A DNA stretch of 64,000 bases from Flavobacterium taihuense (GCF_019351435.1 NZ_JAHWYN010000002.1:248001-312000); one strand, 5' to 3'; counted from the stretch's first letter, positions 24,458 to 34,730 are shown. Notes: a model not told the origin generated them from the sequence alone. Program-made: numbers and translations.

Positions 24458-24787
24458 ATGAATTGGATTTTACTCATCATTGCCGGTTTTTTTGAAGTTG
24501 GTTTTGCCACTTGTCTGGGCAAAGCCAAAGAAACTTCCGGAATGACATCTACTTTGTGGATGGTTGGTTTTTTTGTAGCACTTTCTGTTAGCATGGCTTT
24601 ATTATACAAGGCTTCCCAAACCTTGCCAATTGGTACCGCTTATGCTGTATGGACAGGAATTGGGGCAGTAGGAACTGTTTTGGTTGGTATTTTTGTTTTC
24701 AGAGAGCCCGCAACTTTCTGGAGACTTTTCTTCTTATTCACTTTGATATCATCTATAATTGGATTGAAATTTGTCTCTGTAAATTAA
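24458..24787 (+). CDS. sugE: SugE/Gdx-like small multidrug resistance exporter
   Basis: 109 residues from the ATG at 24458 (MNWILLIIAGFFEVGFATCL), 2 bases after the antiporter stop. Four TM helices, the essential membrane glutamate (FFEVGF, residue 13) and LPIGTAYAVWTGIGAVGTVL, which is the SugE-type rather than EmrE-type sequence. SugE/Gdx proteins export guanidinium or quaternary ammonium ions in exchange for protons and act as dimers; no partner SMR gene is seen, so a homodimer is expected. No guanidine riboswitch is visible upstream. Confidence 0.88.
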   Translation: MNWILLIIAGFFEVGFATCLGKAKETSGMTSTLWMVGFFVALSVSMALLYKASQTLPIGTAYAVWTGIGAVGTVLVGIFVFREPATFWRLFFLFTLISSIIGLKFVSVN

Positions 24788-24826
24788 ATATAAAAACTTT
24801 TTTAATTATTTTAAATCAAATATAAA

Positions 24827-25591
24827 ATGGATAATGTACAAGAATACAATAGCATAGTATATGTGTTACTGGTAATTATTCTGGTATTTATTGTACTGCT
24901 TTGTTATCTTGTCTATCGATTGTTGGAATCTGGCAAAGCCAAAAAAAATATTGAAGAGCAATTTAGTTTACTCGAAATGAAAGTCAATAATCTGCAATTG
25001 GAAACATTGGAATCCAAGCTTAATCCGCATCTTTTCAAGAATATTCTCAATTCAATTCAGTCACATGCCTACCAAACTTATTTTGCCTTGGATAAATTGG
25101 CGAATGTCTTGGATTACATTTTGTACGAAAGTCAAAAAAAGTTTGTTTCGCCAAAAGAAGAAATTCAATTTGCTCTCAATTTGATTGAAATTAATAAAAT
25201 CAAGGTAAGTCCGCTTTTTGAACTGAAAGTAAAAACGAGGATTAATGACGGGGAAAAACTGTATGAGCAAAATCTTCTGGCTCCGCTGATTTCGATTGAT
25301 TTGATAGAAAATGCCTTTAAACATGCCGATTTGCAAAGTGCCGATGCCTTTATTTCGATACTATTTGAATTTAAGGATGATTGTTTCTATTTGACAGTTT
25401 CCAATAAAATTTCGGAGAAAAAAGCATTGAAAAAAGAACGTAGCGGAATTGGCGCAACAACATTAGAACAACGATTGAATATTATATACAAAAATCAGTT
25501 CAAATTGGATAAATTTGTCGAAAATGACATTTATATTGCGCATTTAAAAATCAATCTACTTGACTACAAAAATCAAATGTTTACTGCTTGA
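24827..25591 (+). CDS. LytS-type sensor histidine kinase
   Basis: 254 residues. One TM helix (residues 9-31), short coiled linker, His_kinase box with the phosphoacceptor histidine in LNPHLFKNILNSIQSH, then an ATP-binding region (DLIENAFKHADLQ; SGIGATTLEQRL). No large sensor domain, so the signal is probably sensed in the membrane or through a partner. The end overlaps the response-regulator start by 32 bases, so the pair is translationally coupled. The location between two antiporter paralogues suggests control of ion or proton exchange. Confidence 0.9.
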   Translation: MDNVQEYNSIVYVLLVIILVFIVLLCYLVYRLLESGKAKKNIEEQFSLLEMKVNNLQLETLESKLNPHLFKNILNSIQSHAYQTYFALDKLANVLDYILYESQKKFVSPKEEIQFALNLIEINKIKVSPLFELKVKTRINDGEKLYEQNLLAPLISIDLIENAFKHADLQSADAFISILFEFKDDCFYLTVSNKISEKKALKKERSGIGATTLEQRLNIIYKNQFKLDKFVENDIYIAHLKINLLDYKNQMFTA

Positions 25592-26279
25592 CGATGAATT
25601 ACCTGGATTGACTTACCTGAAAATGCTTTGTGAGCAAATTCCAGGGTTAGAAATTGTAAAAGCCTTTAATGATCCGCATAAATTACTCGACGAAGTTCCC
25701 AAACTCGATTTTGATTTGTGTATTTCGGATATCGAAATGCCGGGGATTGATGGGTTAACTTTAGCACATTTGCTTCAAAATAAATTGGTTATTTTTACCA
25801 CTGCCTACAAGAATTACGCGGCCGAAGCTTTTGATATTGACGCCGTAGATTATATCACTAAGCCAGTTACAAAAGAACGCTTGGAAAAAGCCGTTGCTAA
25901 AGCTATAGAGCGAGTCCATATACAAGATACTTCAAAGAAGTTTATTCATCTGAATACTGATAAGGGAAAGGCATTGCTGCATTTTGACCAGATTCAATTC
26001 GTTAAAACAGCATTGGTCGATAGTAGAGACAAGGAAGTACATTTACTAGACGGTAGTCTTTTGATACTTAAAAACATCAATTTCGGTTCATTATTAAATC
26101 TACTTCCCAATACGGATTTTTGTAGGGTGAATAAAAAAGAAATCGTTGCAATAAAGGCAGTGCAGTTTTTCAATCATAATGAAATTACACTCTCTCTTGA
26201 TGAAAATAAAGGAAAACCAATCGTCTTGGTTTTAAGCGAAACGTATCGTTCTGAATTTTTGACGAAAGTGAAAATCTAA
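25560..26279 (+). CDS. LytTR-type response regulator
   Basis: 239 residues. Receiver domain (about 1-120) with acidic pocket LLLDDE and the phosphorylated aspartate in CISDIEMPG, conserved threonine (VIFTTAYKNY) and lysine (YITKPVTKERL). LytTR DNA-binding domain about 140-239 (FCRVNKKEIVAIKAVQFFNH). The start is a TTG codon inside the kinase gene (TTG ACT ACA AAA ATC AAA), the only start that keeps the receiver domain intact. Confidence 0.9.
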   Translation: MTTKIKCLLLDDELPGLTYLKMLCEQIPGLEIVKAFNDPHKLLDEVPKLDFDLCISDIEMPGIDGLTLAHLLQNKLVIFTTAYKNYAAEAFDIDAVDYITKPVTKERLEKAVAKAIERVHIQDTSKKFIHLNTDKGKALLHFDQIQFVKTALVDSRDKEVHLLDGSLLILKNINFGSLLNLLPNTDFCRVNKKEIVAIKAVQFFNHNEITLSLDENKGKPIVLVLSETYRSEFLTKVKI

Positions 26280-26355
26280 CTTATTACAAAGTTTTACGCT
26301 CTTGTTACATGTAGTCAAAATTAGATTCCAAATCGTTTTATACTTTAAAAATGGG

Positions 26356-26371
26356 TTCTCATATTTGCATT
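26356..26371 (+). promoter_or_regulatory. TTCTCATATTTGCATT element before antiporter 2
   Basis: Near-identical to 22137-22152. CATATTTG is one base from the TAnnTTTG -7 consensus, about 30 bases before the start codon. Confidence 0.45.
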
Positions 26372-26399
26372 GAAATTAAATTAATTTAAAAAATGTCGT

Positions 26400-28670
26400 A
26401 TGAAGAATGTCAAAAATTCTTTTTTTTATTTAACCATTATAGGCGGGTTCTCGGCTTTGATCTATTGGATTATTCTAAAAGGGAAAACGCTGGAAATTGG
26501 TCAAAATATAATTTCTAAGCAAACAGGTAGCGGTCATTGGGATGATTTTGTAACCTCGATGGGTCACAATTTGCAAAATCCTTTGGCAATTCTTTTGGTC
26601 CAAATCATAACCATTATTTTGGTGGCTCGTTTTTTTGGTTGGATATGCAGAAAAATTGGACAGCCATCCGTAATTGGTGAAATTATTGCCGGTATTGTTT
26701 TAGGACCATCACTGATAGGGATGTATTTTCCGGAATATTCGGCTTTGTTATTCCCTAAAGATTCTTTGGGCAATTTACAGTTTTTAAGTCAAATTGGTTT
26801 GATCTTTTTCATGTTTGTTATCGGAATGGAACTGGATTTGAAAGCGTTGAAAAACAAAGCACACGATGCCGTTGTGATTAGTCATGCTAGTATTATCATT
26901 CCATTTGCACTTGGTATTGGATTGGCATATTTCATGTATCATTCGTTTGCTCCTTCTGGGGTTGAATTTGCGTCCTTTGGATTATTTATGGGAATAGCCA
27001 TGAGTATAACAGCCTTTCCCGTTTTGGCAAGAATTGTGCAGGAACGCGGGATTCATAAAACTAAATTAGGGTCTATTGTTATTACCTGCGCCGCCGCCGA
27101 TGATGTTACAGCTTGGTGTATTTTAGCAGCTGTAATTGCTATTGTAAAAGCAGGTTCCTTTACTAGTTCACTCTATGTAATGGCGATGGCTGTGTTTTAT
27201 GTTTTATTGATGTTGAAAGTGGTTCGTCCTTTTCTTAAAAAAGTAGGGGACTTGAATAGCACAAGAGAAAGTTTGAATAAACCCGTTGTGGCGATTTTCT
27301 TTTTGACTTTGTTGTTATCGTCTTATGTTACTGAGCTAATTGGGATTCATGCTTTGTTTGGTGCTTTTATGGCTGGAGCAATTATGCCTGAAAATAATAA
27401 GTTTAGAAATATTTTTATCGAAAAAGTAGAGGATGTCTCGGTGATTGTTTTGCTTCCTTTATTCTTTGTTTTTACGGGTTTAAGAACTCAAGTTGGACTG
27501 ATTGATGATCCACATTTATGGGAAATTACTGGGCTAATTATTTTGGTTGCTGTTGTGGGTAAGTTTTTCGGAAGTGCATTGGCGGCAAAGGTAGTGGGAC
27601 ATAATTGGAAAGATAGTCTCTCTATAGGTGCTTTAATGAACACAAGGGGCTTAATGGAGTTGGTGGTGTTGAACATTGGTTATGATTTAGGCGTTTTGTC
27701 CACTCAGATTTTTACCATGATGGTGATTATGGCCTTGGTCACTACTTTTATGACAGGTCCAGCCTTGGATTTGATAAACTATGTTTTTAGAGACAAACCG
27801 ACCATTGTCCCTGAAGAAATAAGCAATAGAAGTAAATTCAAAATCCTGATTTCTTTTGCCACAGCCGACAAAGGAAAAACATTGCTAAAAGTAGCCAACA
27901 GTTTGGTTAAAAAGCAAGGCGGAAATACCATAGTAACGGCAATGCATTTGTCATTAAGTTCTGAGCTGCATTCCTTTGATGTTAAAGACCATGAAAAGGA
28001 AATCTTTTTGCCTGTCCTTTCCGAATCAGAAAATCTAAATCAAAAAATTGTCACCCTTTTTAAAGTGTCCAATGACATAGATTCTGAAATAACAGAGACG
28101 GCAAATCATGGTGAATATGATTTGTTATTGGTAGGCTTGGGACAATCCATTTTTGAAGGAACATTGTTAGGGAAAGTGCTAGGTTTTACAACCCGAATCA
28201 TCAATCCAGATCGTTTGATTGATAAAATTACGGGGAAAGAGGGCTTATTCGAAAATTCTCCTTTTGATGAAAGAACCAGACAAATTATAGCCAATAGCAA
28301 AATGCCCGTTGGAATTCTGGTTGATAAAGAGTTGGAGGAAATCAATCGGGTTTTTATGCCGATTTTCAGTAAAGAAGACAGTTTTTTGATAGAATTTGCC
28401 CAAAAATTGATACATAATAATGGTTCGCAAATTACTGTTTTGGATGCAGACGATCAAGTAAAAAACAGTAGAGAAATTCAGGAGTCTGTTCGCTCGATAG
28501 AACAAATAGCACCCAATCATATCATGATGATGCAGGAAAGAATCATTAAAAAAGAATTTTTGGAACAACAAGATTTGATGATTATTAGTCTGGAAAGCTG
28601 GAAAAAACTAATTGATTCACACAGTACGTGGCTCAATAATACACCTTCGGTATTGATTATTAAACCCTAA
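26400..28670 (+). CDS. CPA2 sodium/proton-type antiporter with Usp-like domain (copy 2)
   Basis: 756 residues, the same length and domain plan as the protein at 22185 and very similar throughout ([33 protein letters not shown] with the DD ion-binding pair; [20 protein letters not shown] in the C-terminal domain; final PSVLIIKP in both). Clearly a paralogue made by duplication. The least similar parts are the N-terminal helix and parts of the soluble domain, which may mean different ion preference or regulation. It lies directly downstream of the LytS/LytTR pair. Confidence 0.9.
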   Translation: MKNVKNSFFYLTIIGGFSALIYWIILKGKTLEIGQNIISKQTGSGHWDDFVTSMGHNLQNPLAILLVQIITIILVARFFGWICRKIGQPSVIGEIIAGIVLGPSLIGMYFPEYSALLFPKDSLGNLQFLSQIGLIFFMFVIGMELDLKALKNKAHDAVVISHASIIIPFALGIGLAYFMYHSFAPSGVEFASFGLFMGIAMSITAFPVLARIVQERGIHKTKLGSIVITCAAADDVTAWCILAAVIAIVKAGSFTSSLYVMAMAVFYVLLMLKVVRPFLKKVGDLNSTRESLNKPVVAIFFLTLLLSSYVTELIGIHALFGAFMAGAIMPENNKFRNIFIEKVEDVSVIVLLPLFFVFTGLRTQVGLIDDPHLWEITGLIILVAVVGKFFGSALAAKVVGHNWKDSLSIGALMNTRGLMELVVLNIGYDLGVLSTQIFTMMVIMALVTTFMTGPALDLINYVFRDKPTIVPEEISNRSKFKILISFATADKGKTLLKVANSLVKKQGGNTIVTAMHLSLSSELHSFDVKDHEKEIFLPVLSESENLNQKIVTLFKVSNDIDSEITETANHGEYDLLLVGLGQSIFEGTLLGKVLGFTTRIINPDRLIDKITGKEGLFENSPFDERTRQIIANSKMPVGILVDKELEEINRVFMPIFSKEDSFLIEFAQKLIHNNGSQITVLDADDQVKNSREIQESVRSIEQIAPNHIMMMQERIIKKEFLEQQDLMIISLESWKKLIDSHSTWLNNTPSVLIIKP

Positions 28671-28686
28671 GTATTCAAACAAGGAT

Positions 28687-28730
28687 AAATGGTTTTAAAG
28701 GTTTTATAGAAAACTTTTAAGACCATTTTT
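28687..28730. terminator. Bidirectional terminator between antiporter 2 and the DUF5686 gene
   Basis: AAATGGTTTTAAAGGTTTT pairs with AAAACTTTTAAGACCATTT (mostly perfect with G-U pairs), loop ATAG, followed by T-run. Confidence 0.65.
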
Positions 28731-31228
28731 TATATTCCCAAATCAAGAACGAAAGTTAATTTTACAGCAATATTATCTTTAAAGTTGCTTAAATGATTTG
28801 GACCATATCTGTAATAACCGCCGAGTCCTAATCCGTTGAAGATTTTATTGAGCTCAATACCCGATTCAAAGAAACCTTTATTTAGGGTTTTAAAGGGAAG
28901 CCCCATATGTTTTTCTGGGTTTTTCATATTTCCCCAAGCCATTCGAGTAACAAAATCAAGAGAAGGTTTAAGTTTATTGAAAATATAAATTCGATTAAAA
29001 CCGTGTTTAAACTGAAAGGACATGTGTTCACTGGAGAAAAACTCATTGAAGTACATGGTTTCAAAACTGTTTTTGCCGGCAAATGTAATTCGCTTAAAAA
29101 TCGTTTCTTTGTTTAAATTATTCGGAGAGTTGCTGTACAATTGAGGAAGTGGGACATCGCCAAAGGCACGACCAGCTTCAAACAGCAAAAAAGTGCGCTG
29201 ACCATTTAAATACTTGATCTGGTAGTCGGCTTTGAAGTCAATTTTGGTGTAAGTAAAATCATTATTCAAAACATCGGGAAGTGATTGTGTCATCTGAAGT
29301 GTAAATTTTGGAAACCTTTTTTCGGTTTCAATCCTTCCGGTTGGGGTTTGCATATAATCACTATACGGACTCCATTTTAAAGAGATTGTTGCCGTAGTCA
29401 TAGTGTAAGTGGTATAGGACTTGCCATTCAGGTTGTAAGTGTACTCGAATTGTGGGGTTACAAAAGTATTGGCAAGTGCAAAAACACTTTCTACTTTTGG
29501 AATAATTTTGGATTCTAACGCAATTCTCCAATGTTCATATCTATAAAAAGTATTGAAATTGATTGCACGAGGATCATAGATTTTGAATGCCTTTTTTTCG
29601 ACAACATAGTCTGTACTTGCAATGTCTCTAAGATCATCGGTATAGCTTATCCCAACCCAAGTGTTGGAAAATTTATCGACTCTGGCGCCAATTCCTAAGT
29701 TGTACTTGAACTTATAATCTCGAAGGCCATAAGCGGAATACCCTTCCAATCGGTATTTTTTGGAGAAAAAATCGTTGGTTATTCCGCCAATTCCCAGTCG
29801 TAGTCCTTCATAATTGTTATAACTTATTATTTTTCGCAAATCAAAGTCCCAAATCTTAAGAGGTAAGTAGCCAGTTAAGATTTTACGACCAAAATTCAGC
29901 CTGCTTTCAATTCTTTTTTTTATCGAAATGCTGTCTAGTGATAAATAGGTTTTCTCACTCCGGCTGTCCAAACTGTCTTTTCGGTATTCGACCCAAAAGC
30001 TTTCAGGTTTGTTTATGGCATTTTCTTTAATTTCTACTTGTACTACTGGTTTTTTGATTACCACTGGAGTGGTGTATTGGATGTCAAAATTGGTAGTTTG
30101 GGAGAGCAGATAGATGTAATCTGATTCGACTCTTTTCCTAGGGGTCAAATCTTCTTTAATGTCACCGTCAAATTGAATGGTTCCTCCAAGTATTTTTATA
30201 TCGTCATCATTGGTGCCTTTTACAATTTTAAACTTTGTAGCGGTAGGAAACCACAAATATTTTTCCGGAATAAATTGAAATTCATGAATTCCAGTAATGT
30301 CCAGTATGCCTTTGATGCGCATAATCGCTTTTGCAACAGCATAATTAATTTCATCGATGTACAGGATTCCTTCCAAGCCAGCGGCTCTTCTTTCTTTTTT
30401 GTTTTTAAAGTAAACCATGTAGGTGTTTCGACCATTTATAGGTATAGTATCTAGTAGTTTGAAGTTGTAATCGTTTAAGGCGTCATTGGCAATTGGGCTT
30501 TTGTATTTGGTTTCAAAAAGCTCGTATTTAGAATCGTATATGGAGTAGGATTGAAGGTTAAAAGTAAGGATTTCGTATACTGGTTTTTTGAATCCGGCCA
30601 TTCTCGTTCCTAAAATAGTCTCTTTTAATCTTTTGCCGTCGTATTGGTATTTTGATACTTTCTCGGTTTGAAACAAATGCTGTTTCTTGATGAGTTGTTT
30701 GAATTTGTAATCGGTTGAATCCAATTTTTTTAGATAAGTTTCATCTGAATAGGATACAAATACAGAGTCTATACTGCCATTAATGGAGTCTGGATTTGCA
30801 GTGACAATGAGTTTGTTATAGGATTTGAATTCGAAACTTTTGAGTTTTTCCTGTGGATTGTTCTGTACCTTGTTCTCAATGACTTTTTTTATAATAGCCA
30901 ATGCTGGGTTTTCATTAGAAACCAGAACTTCATTGAGTTGATTTGTTTTTTGAACAAGAGTTATTTTATAAAATACTTTATTACTTTCTATGCTAATCGC
31001 TTTTGGTAGGTAACCAATATAAGAAACCGTTATGGATGTTATTTTGTTTTTGTACAGCAAACTGAATTTTCCATCAACATCAGAGATTGTGTTGGAACCA
31101 TCATCCGAAACAATAGAGGCAAATGGAAGTGTTTTTTGAGTTGAAGCATCTTTCACAATTCCGTTTATTTGAAATTGCGCTTGAAGCGAGAGTGTAAAGA
31201 GGAAGAACAGTACAATAAAGTGCTTCAT
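28730..31228 (-). CDS. DUF5686 outer-membrane protein with carboxypeptidase-like domain
   Basis: 832 residues with signal peptide (LFTLSLQAQ). Residues about 20-100 form a CarboxypepD_reg-like beta-sandwich (GIVKDASTQKTLPFASIVSD, VDGKFSLLYKN). The large remainder fits DUF5686, a beta-barrel-forming family of Bacteroidetes (end FVLDLGI). No TonB plug is visible. Outer-membrane protein of unknown substrate. Separated from frr by a terminator. Confidence 0.85.
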   Translation of the reverse strand: MKHFIVLFFLFTLSLQAQFQINGIVKDASTQKTLPFASIVSDDGSNTISDVDGKFSLLYKNKITSITVSYIGYLPKAISIESNKVFYKITLVQKTNQLNEVLVSNENPALAIIKKVIENKVQNNPQEKLKSFEFKSYNKLIVTANPDSINGSIDSVFVSYSDETYLKKLDSTDYKFKQLIKKQHLFQTEKVSKYQYDGKRLKETILGTRMAGFKKPVYEILTFNLQSYSIYDSKYELFETKYKSPIANDALNDYNFKLLDTIPINGRNTYMVYFKNKKERRAAGLEGILYIDEINYAVAKAIMRIKGILDITGIHEFQFIPEKYLWFPTATKFKIVKGTNDDDIKILGGTIQFDGDIKEDLTPRKRVESDYIYLLSQTTNFDIQYTTPVVIKKPVVQVEIKENAINKPESFWVEYRKDSLDSRSEKTYLSLDSISIKKRIESRLNFGRKILTGYLPLKIWDFDLRKIISYNNYEGLRLGIGGITNDFFSKKYRLEGYSAYGLRDYKFKYNLGIGARVDKFSNTWVGISYTDDLRDIASTDYVVEKKAFKIYDPRAINFNTFYRYEHWRIALESKIIPKVESVFALANTFVTPQFEYTYNLNGKSYTTYTMTTATISLKWSPYSDYMQTPTGRIETEKRFPKFTLQMTQSLPDVLNNDFTYTKIDFKADYQIKYLNGQRTFLLFEAGRAFGDVPLPQLYSNSPNNLNKETIFKRITFAGKNSFETMYFNEFFSSEHMSFQFKHGFNRIYIFNKLKPSLDFVTRMAWGNMKNPEKHMGLPFKTLNKGFFESGIELNKIFNGLGLGGYYRYGPNHLSNFKDNIAVKLTFVLDLGI

Positions 31229-31290
31229 AAAAACAGTTTAAAACAAAACGTGTTTGTATTGGTTTTGTTGCAACAAAAATAGTAATAAAA

Positions 31291-31325
31291 AAATCCGCCT
31301 AGTTCCAAAAAAGCAAGACGGATTT
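31291..31325 (-). terminator. Terminator after frr
   Basis: AAATCCG (31291-31297) pairs with CGGATTT (31319-31325) plus CT/AG inside, large loop, flanked by A- and T-rich DNA. Confidence 0.5.
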
Positions 31326-31346
31326 AATAAACATTGAATTGAAAGA

Positions 31347-31910
31347 TTAAACCTTCATTATTTCAGCTTCTTTAACGGCAAGAAGTTCATCAATTTTTTT
31401 AATATAGGAATTAGTCAAGTTTTGTACTTGTTCTTCGGCACTTTTACAAATGTCTTCAGAAGTTCCTTCTTTTTCTAGTTTTTTGATATCTGTATTGGCA
31501 TCTTTTCGAGCGTTTCTAACGCCAATTTTTGCGTCTTCAGCTTCGGATTTGGCTTGTTTGGCTAAATCACGTCTTCTGTCTTCTGTAAGAGGTGGAACGC
31601 TAATTATGATCATGTCTCCATTGTTCATTGGGTTGAATCCAAGATTGGCAACCATAATTGCTTTTTCGATAGGGTGCAACATGTTTTTTTCAAAAGGTTG
31701 CAATGTAATCGTTCTGGCATCGGGTACACTAATTTTTGAAACTTGGGATAACGGAGATGCTGACCCATAATAATCAACAAAAACACTACCCAACATGGCT
31801 GGTGATGCTTTTCCAGCACGAATATTTAAAAATGCTTTTTCTAAATGTTCGATAGAACCTGACATGGATTCTTCGGTACTATCTAATATAAATTCAATTT
31901 CTTCTGTCAT
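31347..31910 (-). CDS. frr: Ribosome recycling factor
   Basis: 187 residues, usual length. N-terminal helix with EESMSGSIEHLEKAFLNIRA and GKASPAMLG; DARTITLQPFEKNMLHPIEK and the arginine-rich PPLTEDRRRDLAKQAKSEAE segment are characteristic. With EF-G it splits the post-termination ribosome. Directly follows pyrH, as in many bacteria; the spacer of 75 bases holds short TTTCAGA-type repeats. Confidence 0.97.
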   Translation of the reverse strand: MTEEIEFILDSTEESMSGSIEHLEKAFLNIRAGKASPAMLGSVFVDYYGSASPLSQVSKISVPDARTITLQPFEKNMLHPIEKAIMVANLGFNPMNNGDMIIISVPPLTEDRRRDLAKQAKSEAEDAKIGVRNARKDANTDIKKLEKEGTSEDICKSAEEQVQNLTNSYIKKIDELLAVKEAEIMKV

Positions 31911-31985
31911 TTTTTTTAAGATTTCAGAGTTTAGACTTCAGATTTCAGATTGCTGTGCTACTATCTGAAAACTGCCTACTGCTTT

Positions 31986-32693
31986 TTATATGTTAACTAC
32001 GGTTCCTATATTTTCTCCTTCACAAATTTTTAATAGATTCCCTATTTTATTCATGTCGAAAACCACTATTGGTAATTTATTTTCTTGACTTAAAGTAAAT
32101 GCAGTGGTATCCATTACATTTAATCCTTTTTTCAGTACATCTTCAAAAGAGATAAAATCAAATTTTATTGCTGATTCATTTTTCTCGGGATCACAGTCAT
32201 AAACACCATCTACACGAGTTCCTTTTAGAATCACGTCGGCATTGATTTCAATTCCACGTAAAACGGCTGCGGTATCTGTTGTGAAATATGGATTTCCAGT
32301 TCCCGCTCCAAAAATAACAATTCTTCCTTTCTCCAAATGACGATCCGCTCTTCTTTTGATATAAGGTTCTGCTATTGATTCCATTTTTAAGGCAGTTTGC
32401 AAACGGGTTTTCATGCCTTTGTCTTCAAGAGCACCTTGTAATGCCATTCCGTTAATTACGGTTGCTAGCATTCCCATATAATCTCCTTGCACTCTGTCCA
32501 TCCCAGAACTAGCTCCTGCAACACCTCGAAAAATGTTTCCTCCACCAATTACTATAGCGATTTCTACTCCTTTTGCATGAATTTGCTTGATTTCGTCGGC
32601 ATATTCGGCCAATCGTTTTGGGTCAATTCCGTATTGTAAATCGCCCATTAAAGCTTCACCACTTAATTTCAGAAGGATTCTTTTGTATTTCAT
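31986..32693 (-). CDS. pyrH: UMP kinase
   Basis: 235 residues from the ATG at 32691-32693 ([17 protein letters not shown]); a longer frame to 32750 lacks family support. Amino-acid-kinase fold: KLSGEAL for phosphate binding, [48 protein letters not shown]. Phosphorylates UMP to UDP in pyrimidine synthesis; the hexamer is typically controlled by UTP and GTP. Confidence 0.97.
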   Translation of the reverse strand: MKYKRILLKLSGEALMGDLQYGIDPKRLAEYADEIKQIHAKGVEIAIVIGGGNIFRGVAGASSGMDRVQGDYMGMLATVINGMALQGALEDKGMKTRLQTALKMESIAEPYIKRRADRHLEKGRIVIFGAGTGNPYFTTDTAAVLRGIEINADVILKGTRVDGVYDCDPEKNESAIKFDFISFEDVLKKGLNVMDTTAFTLSQENKLPIVVFDMNKIGNLLKICEGENIGTVVNI

Positions 32694-32779
32694 TAGTCCG
32701 TTTTTGTTTTTTAAGGTCTCCTTTCGTTTATCGAAAGAAAATGGCATCAATAATTGGGTTTAATGCTGCCAAATTTGTG

Positions 32780-32787
32780 CAAATATA
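32780..32787 (-). promoter_or_regulatory. -7 element TATATTTG for pyrH
   Basis: On the minus strand TATATTTG, a perfect TAnnTTTG, about 87 bases before the pyrH start. No clear -33 TTG. Confidence 0.4.
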
Positions 32788-32820
32788 GACATATTCTGTT
32801 TTTTTTGAAAATAGTGTTCC

Positions 32821-33606
32821 TTAAATATTTGAATTAAGTTTTTTGTATGTTTTTTTTGCAGATTCGTATCCAATATCAAAGATAGCTTGCATTTTTATTT
32901 TGCTGGTTTCAAAGGTGCTATAGAGTGATAAAGCTTCAGGTTCAATCAACCAGTCGCAATGATTAAATTTGTGGATGCTAGAATTCGCGGAAAATAGATC
33001 AAAGGCTCTGGCCGTTACAGATTTAATCGAATTTAAATCTTTAGCTTCTATTTTTTGGATTGGACTTACATATACTCCAATTAAAGTATCGCATTTGTCT
33101 TGCAAAATTTCGGTTGGAAAATGATTGAGAATGCCACCATCACTATACAGTTTCCCTTTGATTTCATAAGGTGACATTACTCCAGGAAAAGAGGAAGAGG
33201 CCAAAATAGCGTCGATTGTTTTGGTTTCGGGACCAAATATTTTTGATTTTCCTTTGATCATATCGGTAGCAGTAATGTGAACGGGGATTTTAAGTTCAGA
33301 TAAAGTAGTATCTTTAAAGATTTCATAGAAATACTCTTTAAAAGATTCTGAGTCAATCAATCCCGCCTTGGAGAAGGTGAAATGTTTCCAGTGAAAAAAA
33401 TAAATGGACTTGAAGAATTCCAAAATAGCCTCTGGTGATTTCCCGCTTCCGTATAAAGCGGCAACAATCGAACCAGCACTTGAACCAGCAATCTGGTGAG
33501 GTATTATGTTTTTTTCTTCCAAAAACTGTAAAACACCAGCGTGAGCAATTCCTTTTGACCCACCTCCGGATAATATTAGACCTATTGATTTTGATTTACC
33601 GTCCAT
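32821..33606 (-). CDS. Patatin-like phospholipase
   Basis: 261 residues, no signal peptide. Oxyanion loop SGGGSKGIAHAGVL, nucleophile serine in GSSAGSIVAALYGSG, catalytic aspartate in YSDGGILNHFPTE: the full Ser-Asp dyad of the patatin family. Likely a lipid acyl hydrolase in the cytoplasm or at the membrane; RssA-like size. Single gene ahead of pyrH with about 34 bases to its promoter element. Confidence 0.93.
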   Translation of the reverse strand: MDGKSKSIGLILSGGGSKGIAHAGVLQFLEEKNIIPHQIAGSSAGSIVAALYGSGKSPEAILEFFKSIYFFHWKHFTFSKAGLIDSESFKEYFYEIFKDTTLSELKIPVHITATDMIKGKSKIFGPETKTIDAILASSSFPGVMSPYEIKGKLYSDGGILNHFPTEILQDKCDTLIGVYVSPIQKIEAKDLNSIKSVTARAFDLFSANSSIHKFNHCDWLIEPEALSLYSTFETSKIKMQAIFDIGYESAKKTYKKLNSNI

Positions 33607-33780
33607 TTGATAAAAATATGCATTTTGTTTATGCTAACGTGATTTTTATCACATTTTAAATGTAAACATATCTCTAAATTTGTTTCAATAAATTTGTACA
33701 ATGAAATACGCATATCGACATTGGGCGTATACACCAATGAAGATATGTGATTTCTATATATCAAAAAAAAAATAATAGGT

Positions 33781-34398
33781 ATGAAAAGTTCAGTAGCGAA
33801 GGCGTTGTTTAATAGTTATACATACATAGAATATAAAAAAATTGTTTCCGATCTGTTGACCGACGGGAAATCGACCGGAAATGAGCAATCTGAAGATTTA
33901 TTGCATTACAGTACCTTGAATGAAACTCGTTTGAAACGCTTGGATAAAACGATAACCGTTCCTGTGGAAGTTAGTGCTAAGTTAAAAGCTTTGGAGAAAG
34001 AATATATTTGGTTGGTTATCGCTGAAGGTTGGTGTGGCGATGCCGCACAAGTACTTCCTGTATTAAATAAAATGGCTTTAGAATCTGATAAAATAGATTT
34101 GAAAATTGTATTCCGTGATTCGAATGATGATTTAATGAATCAGTTTTTGACCAATGGAGCCAGAGCGATTCCAAAACTTCTTATTATTGATAAAGAATTG
34201 GGTAAGGTTTGTAAACATTGGGGGCCAAGACCAAAAGGAGCTTCGGATTTAATAAAAAATTACAAAGAACAATTTGGGATTGTGGATGAAGATGCTAAGT
34301 CACAGTTGCAGCTTTGGTATTTGCATGATAAAGGGGTGTCTGTGCAAAATGAAGTTGTAGAAATGATGTATTCCATAATAGAGTTTGCTTGTTTATAA
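33781..34398 (+). CDS. Thioredoxin-family protein with WCGDA site
   Basis: 205 residues, no signal peptide. The thioredoxin-like core has the motif AEGWCGDAAQVLPVLNKM: a single cysteine in place of CxxC, as in a Bacteroidetes/Firmicutes family I recall annotated only as thioredoxin family protein. A cis-proline-like region follows (ARAIPKLLIID). Lack of the second cysteine means it is unlikely to be a dithiol reductase; a monothiol or binding role is possible. Confidence 0.85.
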   Translation: MKSSVAKALFNSYTYIEYKKIVSDLLTDGKSTGNEQSEDLLHYSTLNETRLKRLDKTITVPVEVSAKLKALEKEYIWLVIAEGWCGDAAQVLPVLNKMALESDKIDLKIVFRDSNDDLMNQFLTNGARAIPKLLIIDKELGKVCKHWGPRPKGASDLIKNYKEQFGIVDEDAKSQLQLWYLHDKGVSVQNEVVEMMYSIIEFACL

Positions 34399-34542
34399 CT
34401 ATAAGATTCTTTTTTTTATTTTTATTTTTTTTATATTAAAAAAAATGTAATTTAGTGACTGCTAACCAAGTCTACAATTTTGATTTACTTTTTTTTATTG
34501 GTGTGTTTAAAAATATTGTTTAACAATTAAAAAAACATCATT

Positions 34543-34620
34543 ATGAAAAATCTATTTGAAAAGGTTTATGATTATGTATCTCATTTTCTATTTGGAAATG
34601 AAAGTGCCACTCATTATTGA
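34543..34620 (+). CDS. Possible 25-residue peptide
   Basis: ATG at 34543 after an A-rich stretch: MKNLFEKVYDYVSHFLFGNE then SATHY and TGA. The sequence has an amphipathic helix pattern. It stands alone in a 332-base gap with its own space for a promoter on the left and the terminator at 34681 on the right. Coding status is uncertain. Confidence 0.35.
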   Translation: MKNLFEKVYDYVSHFLFGNESATHY

Positions 34621-34680
34621 TCAATAGCGTAGACAAGTTAAAAAAAGCAAGTATGAATTAACATTACTTTGGTTTTAGTA

Positions 34681-34722
34681 AAAACACATCACAAATTCAA
34701 TTCTGTATTTGTCATGTGTTTT
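34681..34722. terminator. Stem-loop terminator before truB end
   Basis: AAAACACAT (34681-34689) pairs with ATGTGTTTT (34714-34722) with some inner pairing (AAAT/ATTT), followed by a T-run. It can serve both directions. Confidence 0.65.
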
Positions 34723-34730
34723 TTTTTTGA

